The notes beneath the pieces were generated by a model. The model did not search any database and was not told where the DNA came from. It saw only the letters and a list, made by a program, of their open reading frames with translations. This document shows, piece after piece, positions 1 to 12,564 of a stretch of DNA of 64,000 bases (the first letter of the stretch is position 1; every line of letters begins with the position of its first letter). The translations under genes and the position numbers were made by a program. The stretch lies in the NCBI RefSeq assembly GCF_963924675.1, contig NC_089224.1:42451158-42515157 (forward strand). The letters run 5' to 3'. This DNA comes from Phocoena phocoena. Its lineage: Eukaryota; Chordata; Mammalia; Artiodactyla; Phocoenidae.

Positions 1-1339
1 TCGTATCTGTACACCATAAATTAGGCTGTATTAAAAATTCATTTTATTGAAGAGGAGGTGAGGCTTACAACTTTTTAGAAATACCATCACTATGGTAATA
101 TTAGGTTCTAAAAATTATTGTTGAATTGGATGATCTACTTGGTCATCATTCATCAGGCCTGTATAAATCCAAATCAGGAATTACCTTAGAATCAGTGACA
201 TATATATGCACATGCAATCATAATTTGGTAGAATTCCACTGTACTAATTATTTTGGAACTCACTATATTATTTGGCTAAACTAGAATCTTGTGTCAAATA
301 TTTCTTGAGAGAGGTGATTGGTGCACTGAACACAGTAACCAGATATTGAAAAATCTTTGCCTCTGTATTCACGTGGAGAAGTTTTTAAGAAGCAATATTT
401 GCAGAAATGGAATTCAATAAAGAAAGATATTGAGACACATATAAATATCAAAGATAAACATAACATTAAATGTAATAGAGAAGTTAAACTTAAATCACAA
501 ACAATTTTTGAATCACATCTCTGAAGGTTGATGCAATATCTGTAATTGTCGGAAAACAAAGTCCTCCTCCATATTTCTTATTTCTAGTCTAAGCAAGGCC
601 TACATATTGGAAATGTGGTTATATTCAGTTTGAGTACTTGATGTCATTTTTCAAAGTTTGCAACTATCAGATATTATGGTATACTATCTAAACAGACTAT
701 CAGAATAGAAATCAAGAAAAATAAAACTATATTCTGCACATCTGAGCTTTGCTTCTGATCACCATACAATTCATAAAGGTATAGCTACATATCACAGGCT
801 TATAATCAAGTAAAGCTTCCATTATGGAGTTAAGAAATATTTATTATACTAATATCTCTATGTATCTACCTGCCCACCTTTACCTATCATTGAGAAAAAT
901 CCACTTGCATACAGTTTACTTAAGCTTGGCATTATGGAGCCATGAAGTAGGTGTGAAGGATGTAAGCAAATGACACTGTACATAGTACTGGCTTGTAATT
1001 GTTAGTTTCAAATTATTAATGCCTGATTGTCCCTTAGTTTTATATAACTCTTCACAGTCTTAAAAATATCTTCATGTACATTAACCAATTAAATTAGTTA
1101 CAAATTACCAAAAAATGTCTAATGTGATAACTAATTACCTAAAATAATCAGCTAGGCAAAGCAGATAATCTTCTTTTAGCTGTCTAAGTGGTGAAGGAGA
1201 GACTCAGGATGGTCAAGTGGCTTATCCAAATTCACAGAAATTACTCTAGGGTATTGCTCACCTAAGAGCAGACCTAGTTCATGACAATCAAACTACAATT
1301 CATCCACATTCTGAAAAAAACATCATGAGGAATGGAAAC
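1..1339. other. Unassigned intron-like sequence
   Basis: AT-rich single-copy-looking DNA. I see no reading frame, repeat family or RNA gene that I can support. Confidence 0.6.
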
Positions 1340-1480
1340 AAATTAATAGTGGCTAACATTTTGAAGCACTGTGACAGATGTTCTTAACTCTCTGATCCTC
1401 AGAGCAATCATTTGGGTAGATTTTAATCCCATTTAGCAGATAAGAAAACTGAAGCTCAAATATAGAGACAACTGGTTACA
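1340..1480 (+). mobile_element. MIR SINE fragment
   Basis: The text aatagtggctaacattttga, ctctgatcctcagagcaatc and tttagcagataagaaaactga is the MIR core and 3' half. MIRs are tRNA-derived SINEs dating to before the mammalian radiation. Confidence 0.75.
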
Positions 1481-1904
1481 TATATGAAAAAGTTACAACA
1501 AAATAAAAATAGATTCTCTAAAAATCAAATAAAGATTTGGCATGTAAGAGATTTATAGGGAGAAACACTAGGAATGAAAAAGGGAAACTGGTTGGGAAAA
1601 TAGAGAGAGACACCAGGCTGTGATGAAGGTCTGACTCCTGGGAGGGCAGAGAAAGGAAGGTAGATCTGGTAGGAAGAGTCCCAGCCTGCAGTTCAATTTT
1701 TTTAGAAGTTTGGCCAAGTCAATGAGGTGCCCTTGAGCCAAAGTCACAAATAAGAGGTGTTCACTATCTCATTGGAATGGGTATGTCCTAGTATCCCTGC
1801 CATGCTAATTCATTAGGAAGTGTGTCCTCAGCACAAACGCAGTAGGTTCAGTGTGTCCTCCCTTAATTATACTCCCCAACGCAAGTGATCCAAGCAACAC
1901 ATTT

Positions 1905-2850
1905 TCATTGTTACCAAAAACCCTGGACCTCACACCATACGTGGAAATCAGTTCATGGTAGATTGAGAAAATAACAATAAAGGAAAAACAAAAAATTTTA
2001 GAAGACAATATAGAAAAATATCTTACTTTGGAGCAGAAAAAATTTTCTTAAATAAGGCCCACAAAATACTAACCATACAAGAAAACACTGATAAATTTGA
2101 ATATATTAAAAATAAGAATGTCTGTTCCTCAGTAGATACTGTAAATGAGTGAAATAACATGCTACGTACTGAGCTAAGATATGTGCAACACATACAATCA
2201 ATTAAGATCTAGTACCCAGAACCAATTAAAATAACAACTGCTGGGAGTCTTGAATAGAATTTTCACAAAGGCAAGGCTCATATGGCCAACAGCCACATGA
2301 TAAGATAGTCAACCACTTTAATAATTAAGAAAATGCAAATGACAACCATAATGTGATAAGATTACAAACCTACCAGATTGGTAAAAATATAATGACTGGC
2401 AATAAAAACGATCAAATAAAAGAAATGGGAATTCCCACTGTTAGTGGGAGTATAAATTGGTATATCTATTTTGTAAAGAGTCAGGTACTGATTAACTAAT
2501 GAAGTTATGGACACACACATCATATCATCTAGCGAATCTACTCCTAGGTACATATCTACCTGCTAATGCAGGAATGTACAAAGCAGATTTTTTTCTAAGA
2601 GACACACATAAGGTGTGGGTGGTGGAACTGCCCATCGACAGTAGAATGCACAAATAATAAATAAATTGTGGTATATTCATTCCATTGAGCCCATACAACA
2701 TAGAAAATAAATGAACTAAAGTTATATACTCGACACAGCAATCTGAAAAACATAATATTAAGCAAAAGAAGTAAGCCACAGAACAAGAAGTCAACATGAT
2801 TTTCACTGAACCAAAGCAAAACTATACTGTACTGTTAAGGAATCATACAT
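1905..2850 (+). mobile_element. Old L1 relic, ORF2 3' part
   Basis: Decayed L1 text on the + strand. Landmarks are gaagacaatatagaaaaatatctta (near 1999), agaaaatgcaaatgacaacca (near 2328) and cccactgttagtgggagtataaattgg (near 2435), and finally a gtatattcattccattgagcccatacaac-type segment near 2671. These correspond to the last third of L1 ORF2. No frame is open. Runs on to about 3000 with less certainty. Confidence 0.75.
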
Positions 2851-3104
2851 ATAGGCTAGAACTATAAAGAAAAATAACAGGGGAATTAACACAAAAATAC
2901 AACATTACTTCTGGGGGGGAAGGGTTGGAAGGAGGGAGCTGCAAAGTGAAGGAGGTGGATATACGTACAAATGTTTTCTAAAAGGTTAATAAACACATGC
3001 CAGTGCTTGGTTATTTTCCCTTTCAAAATGTAAATACATGTTTTACATTCCTATTTGTGAGTATATTTCATATAATTAATAGTCAATAAAACAAAGTAAA
3101 ACTC

Positions 3105-3195
3105 ATAAAAGATGAATAACTTATTCAATGTCACACAGTTGATAAGGAATGATGAAATTAAAATGTTATGTGACCTGATTCCAAAACTTGTGTCT
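3105..3195 (+). mobile_element. MIR fragment, partial
   Basis: A short piece reading gaataacttattcaatgtca and cacagttgataaggaatga followed by attccaaaact is like the MIR segment after its core. Short, so assignment is modest. Confidence 0.5.
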
Positions 3196-3659
3196 TTCTT
3201 CACAAATTATCAATGAATCATTTTCCCCATAAATCTGCATAATCGTTGATGTCTTCAACAGCAGTCTTCACTTTGATTGTATGTCTCAGTCATTTATAAA
3301 GGAACCAACCTGCTCCTTTATAAATTACATTTACTTTCTACCCATGGCTGGAAACCACATCGTGTGGACCCTCAGAGGGCAGACATCGTACTTAATATCT
3401 CCATCTCTACTTTCTCTTTTCCCAACATACAAATAAACTCATGTCTCTTTCACCTTAGACAAATTTTCAACTATTTATTCTTTAAATTAAGCCCAAGTTA
3501 TCTTCTCCTTTTTACAGACAAACATACAATATTAAGGGACAGAGAAAGAGAAAGGGCACACCAGTCCTGCCTGATGGTAGGAGTAACACTCTCCCTACCG
3601 TCTCCCTCCACTTCTTATGTTTCAAGTAGCCAACTCATGGTTAACCTCCAATAATTTTG

Positions 3660-3860
3660 CTACCATTTAGTGAGCACTGAATTATGTACCAAATACTTTA
3701 CATTAACTTTCTCATTTAGCCCTCACAGAAATAATGTGAGATAAGTACCTTTATATCTATTCTGTAGATGGGGAAATTGAGCATTTAAGGCACCGAGAGG
3801 CAGAAATGTGTCCATGGTGCTGTTGTGAGTAAATGGTGAAGCCAGGGCAGAAGATAGCTA
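3660..3860 (+). mobile_element. MIR SINE
   Basis: Nearly full MIR: taccatttagtgagcactga, ttctcatttagccctcacag, tctgtagatggggaaattga and gtgagtaaatggtgaagccag are in the expected order. Confidence 0.8.
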
Positions 3861-4044
3861 GCCTGCCTCCAGAGATGTTAAACTTAACCACACCATGCTG
3901 CCCCCTCACTAAATCTAAGCACTTCATCTGCTGCATAAGACCCTCCTCCAGCTGCTTCCTGCAGGCTCCATCTTGCTGGATTAGGATTTTTCCTGTAGGC
4001 TCCCATAACAGCGGATATATCCATCATAGTGACAGAGCATAAAG

Positions 4045-4235
4045 GTTGAGGGCATGGACCCAGAAGGCAGACTGCCTGGAAGATAATCCTTTCTCTTCTA
4101 TCTGTTTGATATATTTACTAAATTTTCAGATAAACTGTAAAATGAGGGTAAAACAGATCTACTTCAGGGCAATGGTGAGTTTTAACTGAAATACAAGTAA
4201 AGCACTTAAGATACTAGTGAATGCTCAATGGAAGT
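4045..4235 (+). mobile_element. MIR SINE
   Basis: A MIR 5' head (gagggcatggacccagaagg) leads to aaattttcagataaactgta, aaatgagggtaaaacagatc and a cacttaagatactagtgaat end. Confidence 0.7.
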
Positions 4236-4239
4236 TATT

Positions 4240-5260
4240 TTTCTGTTATATTTGTCACTCAAAAACACAATAGTTTTTCTACTTGTCAACTGCTACCTTT
4301 ACGAAGGATGAAAAAACATGCATTACTTATGTGGGCAGAGTGTTCCCTTGGTTCAGAATCCATTCCTTCTCATGCCAGGTTCTGAAAGGGGAAAAGGAAG
4401 GCACTCATGCTATCTCTGTCCCTTGCAGATCACCAGAGGACTGAGGCAGTAAAATGGGTGAAAGTGAAGAGAATCAAAATTGCTGTTTATTCTCCTATAG
4501 TTAGGTTTAGTCCAGCTTGCACTTATGAATTTCTCTTTATTCTTAGAGATTCCCCTGTTGGGACGCATGAGATTCTGGCTGGAGAAAAAGCCAAGTAATT
4601 CCCTGGAAGTGTTTTTGAATGATCTGCTGCTCTTCAAGATTCTGAAAGTCTATTTATGCTTTCATTATCCTGAAATTGAAGATAAGAGTGGTCTATGTGC
4701 GGTAGGGCAGATCGCTAATAAATAGAAGCCCTGAAAAGAGTACAAAAATCAAGGCGGCTTTATTGATAAGATACGTAATACAATTTTATATAAACAATCC
4801 TAACACCTTTATAATTTAAGGGTCCCAGAAGCAAATTAGTTACCCAGAATAATATCTAAATCAGGATTTCAATAGAGTTAATTATCTGCCATTGGAAAAT
4901 TCTTGTTAACAAAATCACTTATATACTAATTAATAAACTTTTCACTATTTTACAAATTAAACATTTTTCAAATTGTAATTATTTAAGGGATCTCCTAAAT
5001 TCAAGCTTCTTTCTCTGTTATCTTTTCCTACTATCTAGCTTTGAATTTTGCTTAGGAGAGGAGCAATTTCTTTCCAACATATTGAGCCATTTCTTAAGTG
5101 CAATCTCATTTATGTTTTTTGAATACAGAGAACTAAAATTTAAAAATACTAAATATTGTAATAAGATCAGCTGAAATTCACATGTATGATAAGATCTTTC
5201 AAAGAAGTTTGGATATAGATTACTGTACCTCACAACCATGTTTTCAGAATAGTTTATGGA
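4240..5260. other. Unassigned sequence
   Basis: AT-rich. Short open frames near 4407-4725 lie on both strands over the same bases and have no recognisable protein. Nothing else seen. Confidence 0.55.
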
Positions 5261-5269
5261 AGTGTAATA

Positions 5270-5430
5270 TTTATTAGCTGAGTAGCCCTAAGAAAACTGC
5301 CTTTGTGAATCTCAGTTTTATCATTTATAAAATGAAAGTTATACTATCTACATTGTAGATTATAGTGGTGAATGAAGGAATTACATGTGTAAAGTCTCTG
5401 GCATATTTCTTAGTCCACAGAGGCAGTCAC
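5270..5430 (+). mobile_element. MIR SINE
   Basis: MIR core and tail: tgaatctcagttttatcatt, tataaaatgaaagttatact and gtgtaaagtctctggcatat. Confidence 0.65.
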
Positions 5431-5522
5431 TGGAAGCATACTTTAACTAAAATTCTTTACCCCTTTCTGCACCCACACTGTTTGCTATGTGTCTTTGCAG
5501 ATCTGCCGTTTGCATGCGAGAG

Positions 5523-5566
5523 TATGTGTATGTGTGTATGTGTGTATGTGTGTGTGTGTGTGTGTG
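5523..5566. repeat. Compound GT microsatellite
   Basis: Mixed tatg/tgtg repeats grading to a pure GT run of about 9 units. Likely variable in length. Confidence 0.95.
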
Positions 5567-6138
5567 ATTCTGAATTTATTTTTAAGTGTAAAATTATACA
5601 CTGGCATTTTAATATTTCCTCCAACTATTTCTGTAACTTCAGGTCATTCAAAAAACTGAAAATTGATATAATTCAAAACACCTGTTAATGGATTTTATCA
5701 CTACACTTTCAATTATAAAGAGAACAGTTTTAAAATTGTCCCTTGTTAATAATTGGTTCTTTGAAGTTTTACTGTAAATACGTTCTTTTCCACTGAATGT
5801 GATGATCTTTAAATTTAATTTCTACTTCAAAGCCTCTGGATACTTGCTTCGCAATGTCACACCACTGCTCAAAACCAGAGATTCCAAATTCTTGAAGAAT
5901 TCTAATAACTCCTTGATATGCTTTATTTCAATGTCCATGTATACACATGTACTTTGTAATATTCATTGAGAGTTTAATTCCTGAATACTAGTAGTTCCTT
6001 TCCCAGCACTCCAGCTGGAGAATTAATATTTGCACAGACACTACAGGGACAGGCTCCAAGACAGACAGGCAAACAGGCTTCCCCCCGCGGGGCCTGGTGC
6101 TGCCCCCACGTGGACCCTCTTCTCTCTCCCACAGCATG

Positions 6139-6380
6139 GTCACTTCCACTGTTGCTATCAGCATCATCACCTCCAATCTGGGCCAAGTTCCACCGAGCCT
6201 CCCTCTCAGGACCTCAGGACCCAAAGACTTCTCCGAGGAAGAAGTGTGCCATCCAGGACAACCGCTATTTGTACCACCTTCTGTGCCCACAGCTGCTGTT
6301 GGGCCAGTGACCTGCTGCCTGGCTTTCAACTCTGTTCATGTACCTGTTCACTGTCCCACCAGACTTCACTTAAAAAACGT
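6139..6380 (+). other. Candidate internal exon or decayed coding segment
   Basis: A pyrimidine tract plus cag (ctcttctctctcccacag, ending 6135) and a good donor (aac then gtaagtt, 6380/6381) bracket a GC-rich, open stretch (open from 6097 to 6393 in one frame, reading in part MVTSTVAISIITSNLGQ). The stretch is unlike its AT-rich surroundings. Two overlapping frames are also open, so the openness may just reflect base composition. I cannot identify a protein. A repeat or pseudogene origin is equally possible. Confidence 0.2.
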
Positions 6381-6834
6381 AAGTTCAAAATAAAATTAAG
6401 AATATCTAGATGAGGAGAGCAGAAAATTAAACCAAATACGGGGCCCTTCTCACCACAGGGCCTTATGCGACTGCCACAGTCCCAGGAAGCTGGCCCCAGG
6501 GAACAAGGAAGAGATAGAGTCAGAGATGATTATGAACACTGTGGATATCAATAGAAACCAGTCCTTGCAGAATGAGTTTTGAAGGGTTTGTAGTGAAGTC
6601 AGTTTTAACAATCAACTGAGAGGGAAGGTAAAATTCAAAACTAACCAAAGTTTAAGCAATAAGCACTTTAGATGGAGACTCATTTGCCAGGAACAATCAA
6701 CTATTCAAGACACTCTTTCCTCTTTCCCTCTTATTTTTGCCCTTTCTTCCTTGGGCTCTCTTTTCAACTGAACTCTCTCCTCCACCTCTCTTTCATATCC
6801 CAGGAATACAGTAATTCCATTTCAAGACATTTTT

Positions 6835-7045
6835 TTTTTTTTTTTTTTTTTTTGCAGTACACGGGCCTCTCACTGTTGTGGCCTCTCCCGTTGCGGAGCA
6901 CAGGCTCCGGACGCGCAGGCTCAGCGGCCATGGCCCACAGGCCCAGCCGCTCCACAGCATGTGGGATCTTCCCGGACCAGGACATGAACCCGCGTCCCCT
7001 GCATCGACAGGCGGACTCTCAACCACTGCGCCACCAGGGAAGCCC
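6835..7045 (-). mobile_element. CHR-type tRNA-derived SINE
   Basis: Read on the minus strand, this has the head gggcttccctggtggcgcag (ending at 7045), a tRNA-like part, a body rich in GC, and a long poly(A) tail (the T-run from about 6831). It is flanked by tcaagacattttt at 6822-6834 and at 7046-7058, a perfect duplication apart from merging with the tail. The perfect flanks and well-kept CpGs suggest a fairly recent insertion. Confidence 0.95.
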
Positions 7046-7429
7046 TCAAGACATTTTTAAAACATATCTTCAAATTCTTTGACACTCCTCTGAAAGGAAT
7101 CATGACTGCAACCAATAAAGAACTGTGACACGCAGAAGCCATGTATTTTCTGCCTGCTTTTCTTGTAACACTCATTCTCCGCCTGTCTCCTGGGACACCA
7201 CACTCACAACACAGTAAAAAGCTTTAAGAAGCCCAAGAGACATGGAGAGTGGGAGTGTAAGTGTTCCAGGCTGTGCCCCAGCTAAGCCCAGAATTTCAGT
7301 CATCTCAGCCCAGGTACTACACCTGTGAGTGAAAAGCCACAGTGATTTCAGCCTCTAGCCATTAGTGAAGTCACCCTCGGCCTTCAAGTATTCCTAGCTA
7401 AGACCCTAGACAACCTAGAACAGAGGCAA

Positions 7430-7934
7430 GTCAGCCCCACTGTGCCGTGTTCGAATTTGAAACCCACACAATCCATAAACAAAATAAAATATTCATCTTA
7501 CACCAGTTAGTTTCAAGTTGGTTTGTAACACAGTAATGGTAACTGGAACAACCTTTGTCTTCCACACAAGTTAGGGTGAAAAGAGACAGGTCTGCCGTTG
7601 ACTTTGAGCTTGACCATGTTGCTTGCTTCAGCCTATGGGATGTTACCATATAGGGCTGAATCAGAGGTATAAAATATGCATATGCAGCTGAGCTTGCCAT
7701 CTCCGTGAGAAGAGCCACCACTGACCTCTCAGACTGGGCTCCACATGTGGAGTAGACCTAAGCCCTACCTTCAGTGAGGAGCTATAGCCTGAAGCAGATC
7801 CACCTAGTCAAACCACACTGGAGTACAATGGAGAAGAAACAATTGTTGTCAGCTCTTGAGTTAATCCACTATAAATTGGGAGTCTGTGTTATGCAGCAAG
7901 CAGCAAGGATATGGCAATAGCTAATTGATACTAC
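7430..7934 (+). mobile_element. Probable old LTR sequence, two tails
   Basis: Two segments read like LTR 3' ends: 7480-7545 (gtttgtaacacagtaatggtaactgg) and 7840-7934 (gtgttatgcagcaagcagca through gcaatagctaattgatac). This suggests one LTR inserted next to, or into, another of the same group. Boundaries and family are uncertain. Confidence 0.45.
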
Positions 7935-7989
7935 AGCTTCAAAGTGTTGCCTATGTAGCCTTAAAAATAACTTAAACTTTATAATCTTT

Positions 7990-8135
7990 AATTATTCTTC
8001 TGTTCAGAGATGTTAATATTATCTTTTTGTGGGATTTTTGTGAGAATTCATGAGTCAATATTTCTAAAGCACTTAGGATGCTTTATACATGCTGGCACGA
8101 AGGAAGCACTACAAAAATGTTACCTCTTATTGTTT
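7990..8135 (+). mobile_element. MIR fragment
   Basis: The text gatttttgtgagaattcatg, ctaaagcacttaggatgctt and ggcacgaaggaagcactaca resembles the MIR tail. Confidence 0.5.
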
Positions 8136-8644
8136 TGTTGTTGTTAATAGACCTCAATTCCTGTATTTTTATGTTGCTATGTGATTCCATCATTTAGTGC
8201 CTGTGTCTCTATTCTCTGAAAAATCATTTAGCACAGGAAGTTCGTGTTCCTCCAATTTGGATATTTTCTAGTTAGAGAATAGATCTCTGATTGGGTTCAC
8301 AAGGGAATAGCCGTCAACATAACAAACATGTTATTGACATGTGTTTTAGGTATGTATGTAAACAGAATGACTTTCAAACATGTAGGTCCACCAGGGGTAA
8401 TGTTTGAAAGGAAGGTACAGTAAGTAGTTTAAGATTAGAAGCTTCTGCACAGGGGTGTGCACAATGTGAAAGGTTTTTTGGTCCCATCAATTTCTAGGGT
8501 TACTTGTAAGATGCCCTTATTACATGAATCAGTAAAAATCATATAGCTGGAAGAACAGAAAAACATAGGGTACAGTAGCTGTGTTGTAATTATATGCGTC
8601 AACTTTGACAGACTATGGTGCTCAGCTGTTTGGTCAAGCATCAG

Positions 8645-9068
8645 TCTAGATGTTGTTGTGAAGGTAGTTTTAGATATGATTCACATTTAAATCAGTAGAC
8701 TTTGAGTAAAGTCGATGTCCCTTCATAATGTGGGTGGGCCTTATCCAAATAGTTGAAAGCCTTAAGAGCAAGCCCAAAGGTTTCTCAAAGCACTAGTTAT
8801 GCCTCAAAACTGCAACATTAAAACTCTGCCTGAGTTTCCAGCCTGCAGATTTTATACTCAAGTCTGTAACAACAACTCTTCCCTGAATTTCCAGCCTACC
8901 AGCCCGCTCTATAGATTCTGGACTCACCAGTCCCCAAAACTGCGTGAGCCAATTCCTTAAAATAAATCTCAATAGATAGATAGATAGACAGATAGACAGA
9001 TAGATGCGTAGGTAATTAAACAGACAGATGTCCTAGTGGTTCTTTTTCTCTGGAGAAACCTAATAGAG
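8645..9068 (+). mobile_element. Old ERVL/MaLR-like LTR
   Basis: The text from aaatcagtagactttgagta through gtgggtgggccttatccaaa, gcgtgagccaattccttaaa, aataaatctc and a TAGA/CAGA microsatellite to ttctctggagaaacctaata follows the same plan as the LTR at 57144-57803. Exact family is uncertain. The microsatellite (8972-9005) lies where such LTRs have a TA-rich tract after their polyadenylation signal. Confidence 0.65.
8972..9005. repeat. TAGA/CAGA microsatellite
   Basis: Eight to nine tetranucleotide units, alternating tagatagataga and cagatagacaga blocks, inside an LTR-like repeat. Confidence 0.95.
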
Positions 9069-9069
9069 T

Positions 9070-10640
9070 AGCATACAGAAAAATCACTCTACCTACGGTA
9101 AATACACTGTGCAGCAAATGGAGAGAAATCTCAATTTTCAGTGTGACAGTGAGCTCTACCTTATTGTATAATATAGATTGATGAGATACAGTCGTGTACT
9201 CCAAGAGTTTATACTCTAAAGACAGAGTCAAAATGCTAATCACCCAAAGGAAAGAAATCAGAGGACAGGAATTACTGCAGCACAGAGAAGCATGGTCCAG
9301 GATCTGAGAAATGTGTTTCAAAGAGAAGTCAAATTTGTAATGTACCCAAAGTAGGAATTATTACGCAAAGTAATGGAAGTACGACAACAGACAGGGAAGA
9401 AATTAATATAACCAAAGCCTTGGAGATAAGAAACTGCATGTTTAGGACTGGAAGTTTCTGGATCTGCTGCTGTAGCAATAGCTGCTATAGCAGTTAACTA
9501 TAGAAGAAGGAAGGCAGGTGAAGTCTTTCGTTAAAGAGTTATTGTTAACCAATTACAGAGTGAAGAGTTTCTGCAGTTAGGACAACATCTGTTCTATGTG
9601 GTTTGATTTGTCTTGCATCTTCGTTTTCTTGGAACCTAGTACAGATCCCGTTATCTGTGAATATTCGATAAATCTTTATTTCATATACAAATAAAGAAAA
9701 TATAGGAAAGAATAAAACAGAGTTTAGTGGAAAGATACTGGAGTATATCTCCAAGTGATAGAGACCAAGGAAAACATATGTATTGATTTAACAAGCATTT
9801 GTTAAGTACTCAAAATGGTCTGGATACTGGATAAAGCATTCTGTGAGGGGCTCGCAGTTTCGTTGTCAGCAAGAGAGCCAGGATCTCCGTTGCAAATGAG
9901 CTTAACTTCTAACAACAATGAGGGCAAGAAACGAAAAGTTTCAGAGAAGCATAAGTAGAGCACATTTTTCTTTAACCTCAACTGGGTAAGGATTTCCCAA
10001 TTCCTTAGGAAAATGGGGCTGGCGACACACATCAGTTGCACGATGTATTTCGCTATAGATTTTTTTCTGCTTTTTACCCGCATGGTAAATTTTATATTGT
10101 TCTTTGGACTGTGTGGTTACAGCCAAGCCAGCTTACCTTTTTGGTATAATTAGTGCTGGCTGAGTGACATCATTTTTTCTTATTACTGTGGATAGAATTA
10201 GGCCGGGTTAACCTTAGTTGGCAATTTCAGTGAAAAATCTAACACCCACAGTAGACAGGCTTGACAAAACATACCCCTTACATAACCAAGGCTGATCAAA
10301 CCTCTTTCGATATGAGTTTGGCCCATATTTCACAAACATCAGCATGTTGATTTGCTTTCTATAGTGTTTTAAATGCCGCATAAGCTGAATATCCTCACAT
10401 AGACTCATGTTCCCACTCCCACTCTTGAAACTTTTTAACTTGTAGGGTCTGTCTAGATCGAAAGATATGTAAGAAACATAAGTGCATTCACACTATATTA
10501 GTCATTAAATGCTTTAAATATACATATAAATATATTCCTGGAAAAGCTAAACTTACAAATAATTTTGTATTATTTTATCCACAAACTTATTTTTATATTA
10601 CACCTTGTATGAAGAGAATGGAATAAACTATTGCAAAAAA
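9070..10640. other. Unassigned sequence with possible old repeat
   Basis: Around 9790-9860 the text acaagcatttgttaagtact resembles the start of an L2- or MIR-like repeat. The rest is not recognised. Short minus-strand frames at 9545-10126 have no protein character. Confidence 0.45.
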
Positions 10641-10734
10641 TACTAATTCTGGAATGTGGTTCTTCCTGTTTCACTCACTTAATGAACATATTTCCATTTT
10701 TATTCTCCTTCTAACATGGTTAAATAAAAACCTG

Positions 10735-10830
10735 TGGACTTACCATCTCATTTTATCCCACAAACAGATAGAGAAATCGAGGTGCAGAGTGGCCAAATCA
10801 CTTTGTAAGGTCAAAGTGGTTGTGTGCCTC
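10735..10830 (+). mobile_element. MIR fragment
   Basis: The text ccatctcattttatcccaca, gatagagaaatcgaggtgca and gagtggccaaatcactttgta is a MIR 3' half. Confidence 0.5.
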
Positions 10831-11099
10831 AGGAGAAAGAAGTTAAGATCAGTGAAACAAAGGACTCAAAAAAACAAACAAATGAACAAAAACATGCCTC
10901 ATTCTGACACAGCGATTAGAATCCATGACATAAACTAATCTAACTGATGAAATATATCCTGAGCACTGAAATGTAAGAGTGGACAAATCAGAAGAAGATT
11001 ATATCAGAACACAATAAGGAAAATTCCAAAAAAAAATTTCAGAAAATTTTCTGCATTAGTATAAAGAGCCTCATGAAAGGTAACATCAATAATTCAGAT

Positions 11100-12560
11100 A
11101 CTGACTTACAAATAATCTTTTTTAAAGGTTGATGAATCCACAAGAAGAAAAGAGAGTACCCAGGGCTTATTTAATCATATTTATTAAAAAATAGCACCAA
11201 AGTCATATAGAAAATTCAATTGCACTTGTATATGCTGGCAAAAAAATGGAAAATAATTATTTTATTCTAAAATATCATAAAATATCTGAAGGTCTTGAGG
11301 ATAGATTTGACAAAGTATGTATGAGCAAACATTGACAACTATAAGATAGTTCCAATAGAAATGAAAGATAGTCTAAATAAACAGGGAGATGTACCACGTA
11401 CTTGAATTAGAAGACTCACTATTGTTAAGATGTTATTTTCTCTCAAAATTTGCTATAGAATTAAGGTAATTCTAAACAAATCCACAAAGCCATTTCACAG
11501 AATTTGATAAGCTGATGCTAAAATGAATATGGAAGTGCCAGGGATCTGAAATAGCCAAAGTAATTCTAGGGAAAAAAATAAAATTAAAGAACTCTAACTA
11601 ACTGACATGCAGATCAATGAAACAGAAAAGAGAGTACAGAAATAAATTCACACAGATAAGGAAAATTGATTTTGACAAGGTAACAGGGTATTTCAATGGA
11701 GAAATGGGGCTGGAACACCCAGATATACATTTTTAAAAATTAATCATTATTTTTACTTGCAAAAAAAAATTAACTCAAAATGGATCATAGAAGAAAATGT
11801 CTGTGACCTTTCAGTGGCCAAGATTCCATGGTTAGGATTGAAAAAATTCACAAAGAAAAAATTGTAAATTGGACTTCATCGAAATTAAAGCTTTCCATTT
11901 TTAAAGAGATTCTCTGAAGAAAATGAATAGCAAACAGAGACTTCAGAAATTATATATATATATGTGTTATATATATTACATATATAAAATATATAGAATA
12001 TATTATAAAGCAAACTGCTACAACTCAAAAATAAGACAACTTTAAAATGAGTAAATAATTTGAAAACTTTTTAAAAGCAGATATACAAAAGGCCAAAAAA
12101 CACTTAAAATGTACTTATCATCATTAGTTACCATGGAAGTGCAAATTAAAACCAAAGTGACATATTATTACATATCCATACAATGACTAAACTTATAAAT
12201 AATGTCAGGAACAAGTATTGATAAAGAGCAGCTGGACTTCTCATATACCAGTGATGAGAATATAAAATCTATTGTATAACAACTTTAGATGACATATTGA
12301 CAGATTATTAAAAAGTTCATGTTTACTTATCTAAGACTAGTCAATTTCACTCCTAGGTATCCACACAAGAGAACTTAAGATATGTGTCCAGAAAGAGACT
12401 TACAGATAAGTGTTCATAACAGCTTTATTTGTAATAGCCCTAAACTGGAAACACTCTAAATCTCCTTATAGGCTGAAAATAAATTGTGGTGTATCCAGAC
12501 ACCATGGAATACTATGCAGGAATAAACTGGAGACTCACATAACAGTATGACTGAATCTCA
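11100..12560 (+). mobile_element. Old L1 relic, ORF2 3' half
   Basis: The text follows L1 ORF2 from the reverse transcriptase thumb region (caccaaagtcatatagaaaattcaattgc, near 11199, shown in part) through gaaatagccaaagtaattct (11549), gatcaatgaaacagaaaagagagt, and the end with ccatggaatactatgcaggaa (near 12502). It is broken in all frames. An AT microsatellite (11950-12003) has grown inside it. Confidence 0.8.
11950..12003. repeat. AT-rich microsatellite
   Basis: Interrupted (TA)n with gtgttat and tacat breaks, inside an old L1. Confidence 0.9.
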
Positions 12561-12564
12561 AATT

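Noticed and set aside
10654..10938. 94-codon open frame
   Set aside because: Its middle overlaps a MIR fragment and the translation shows no family character.
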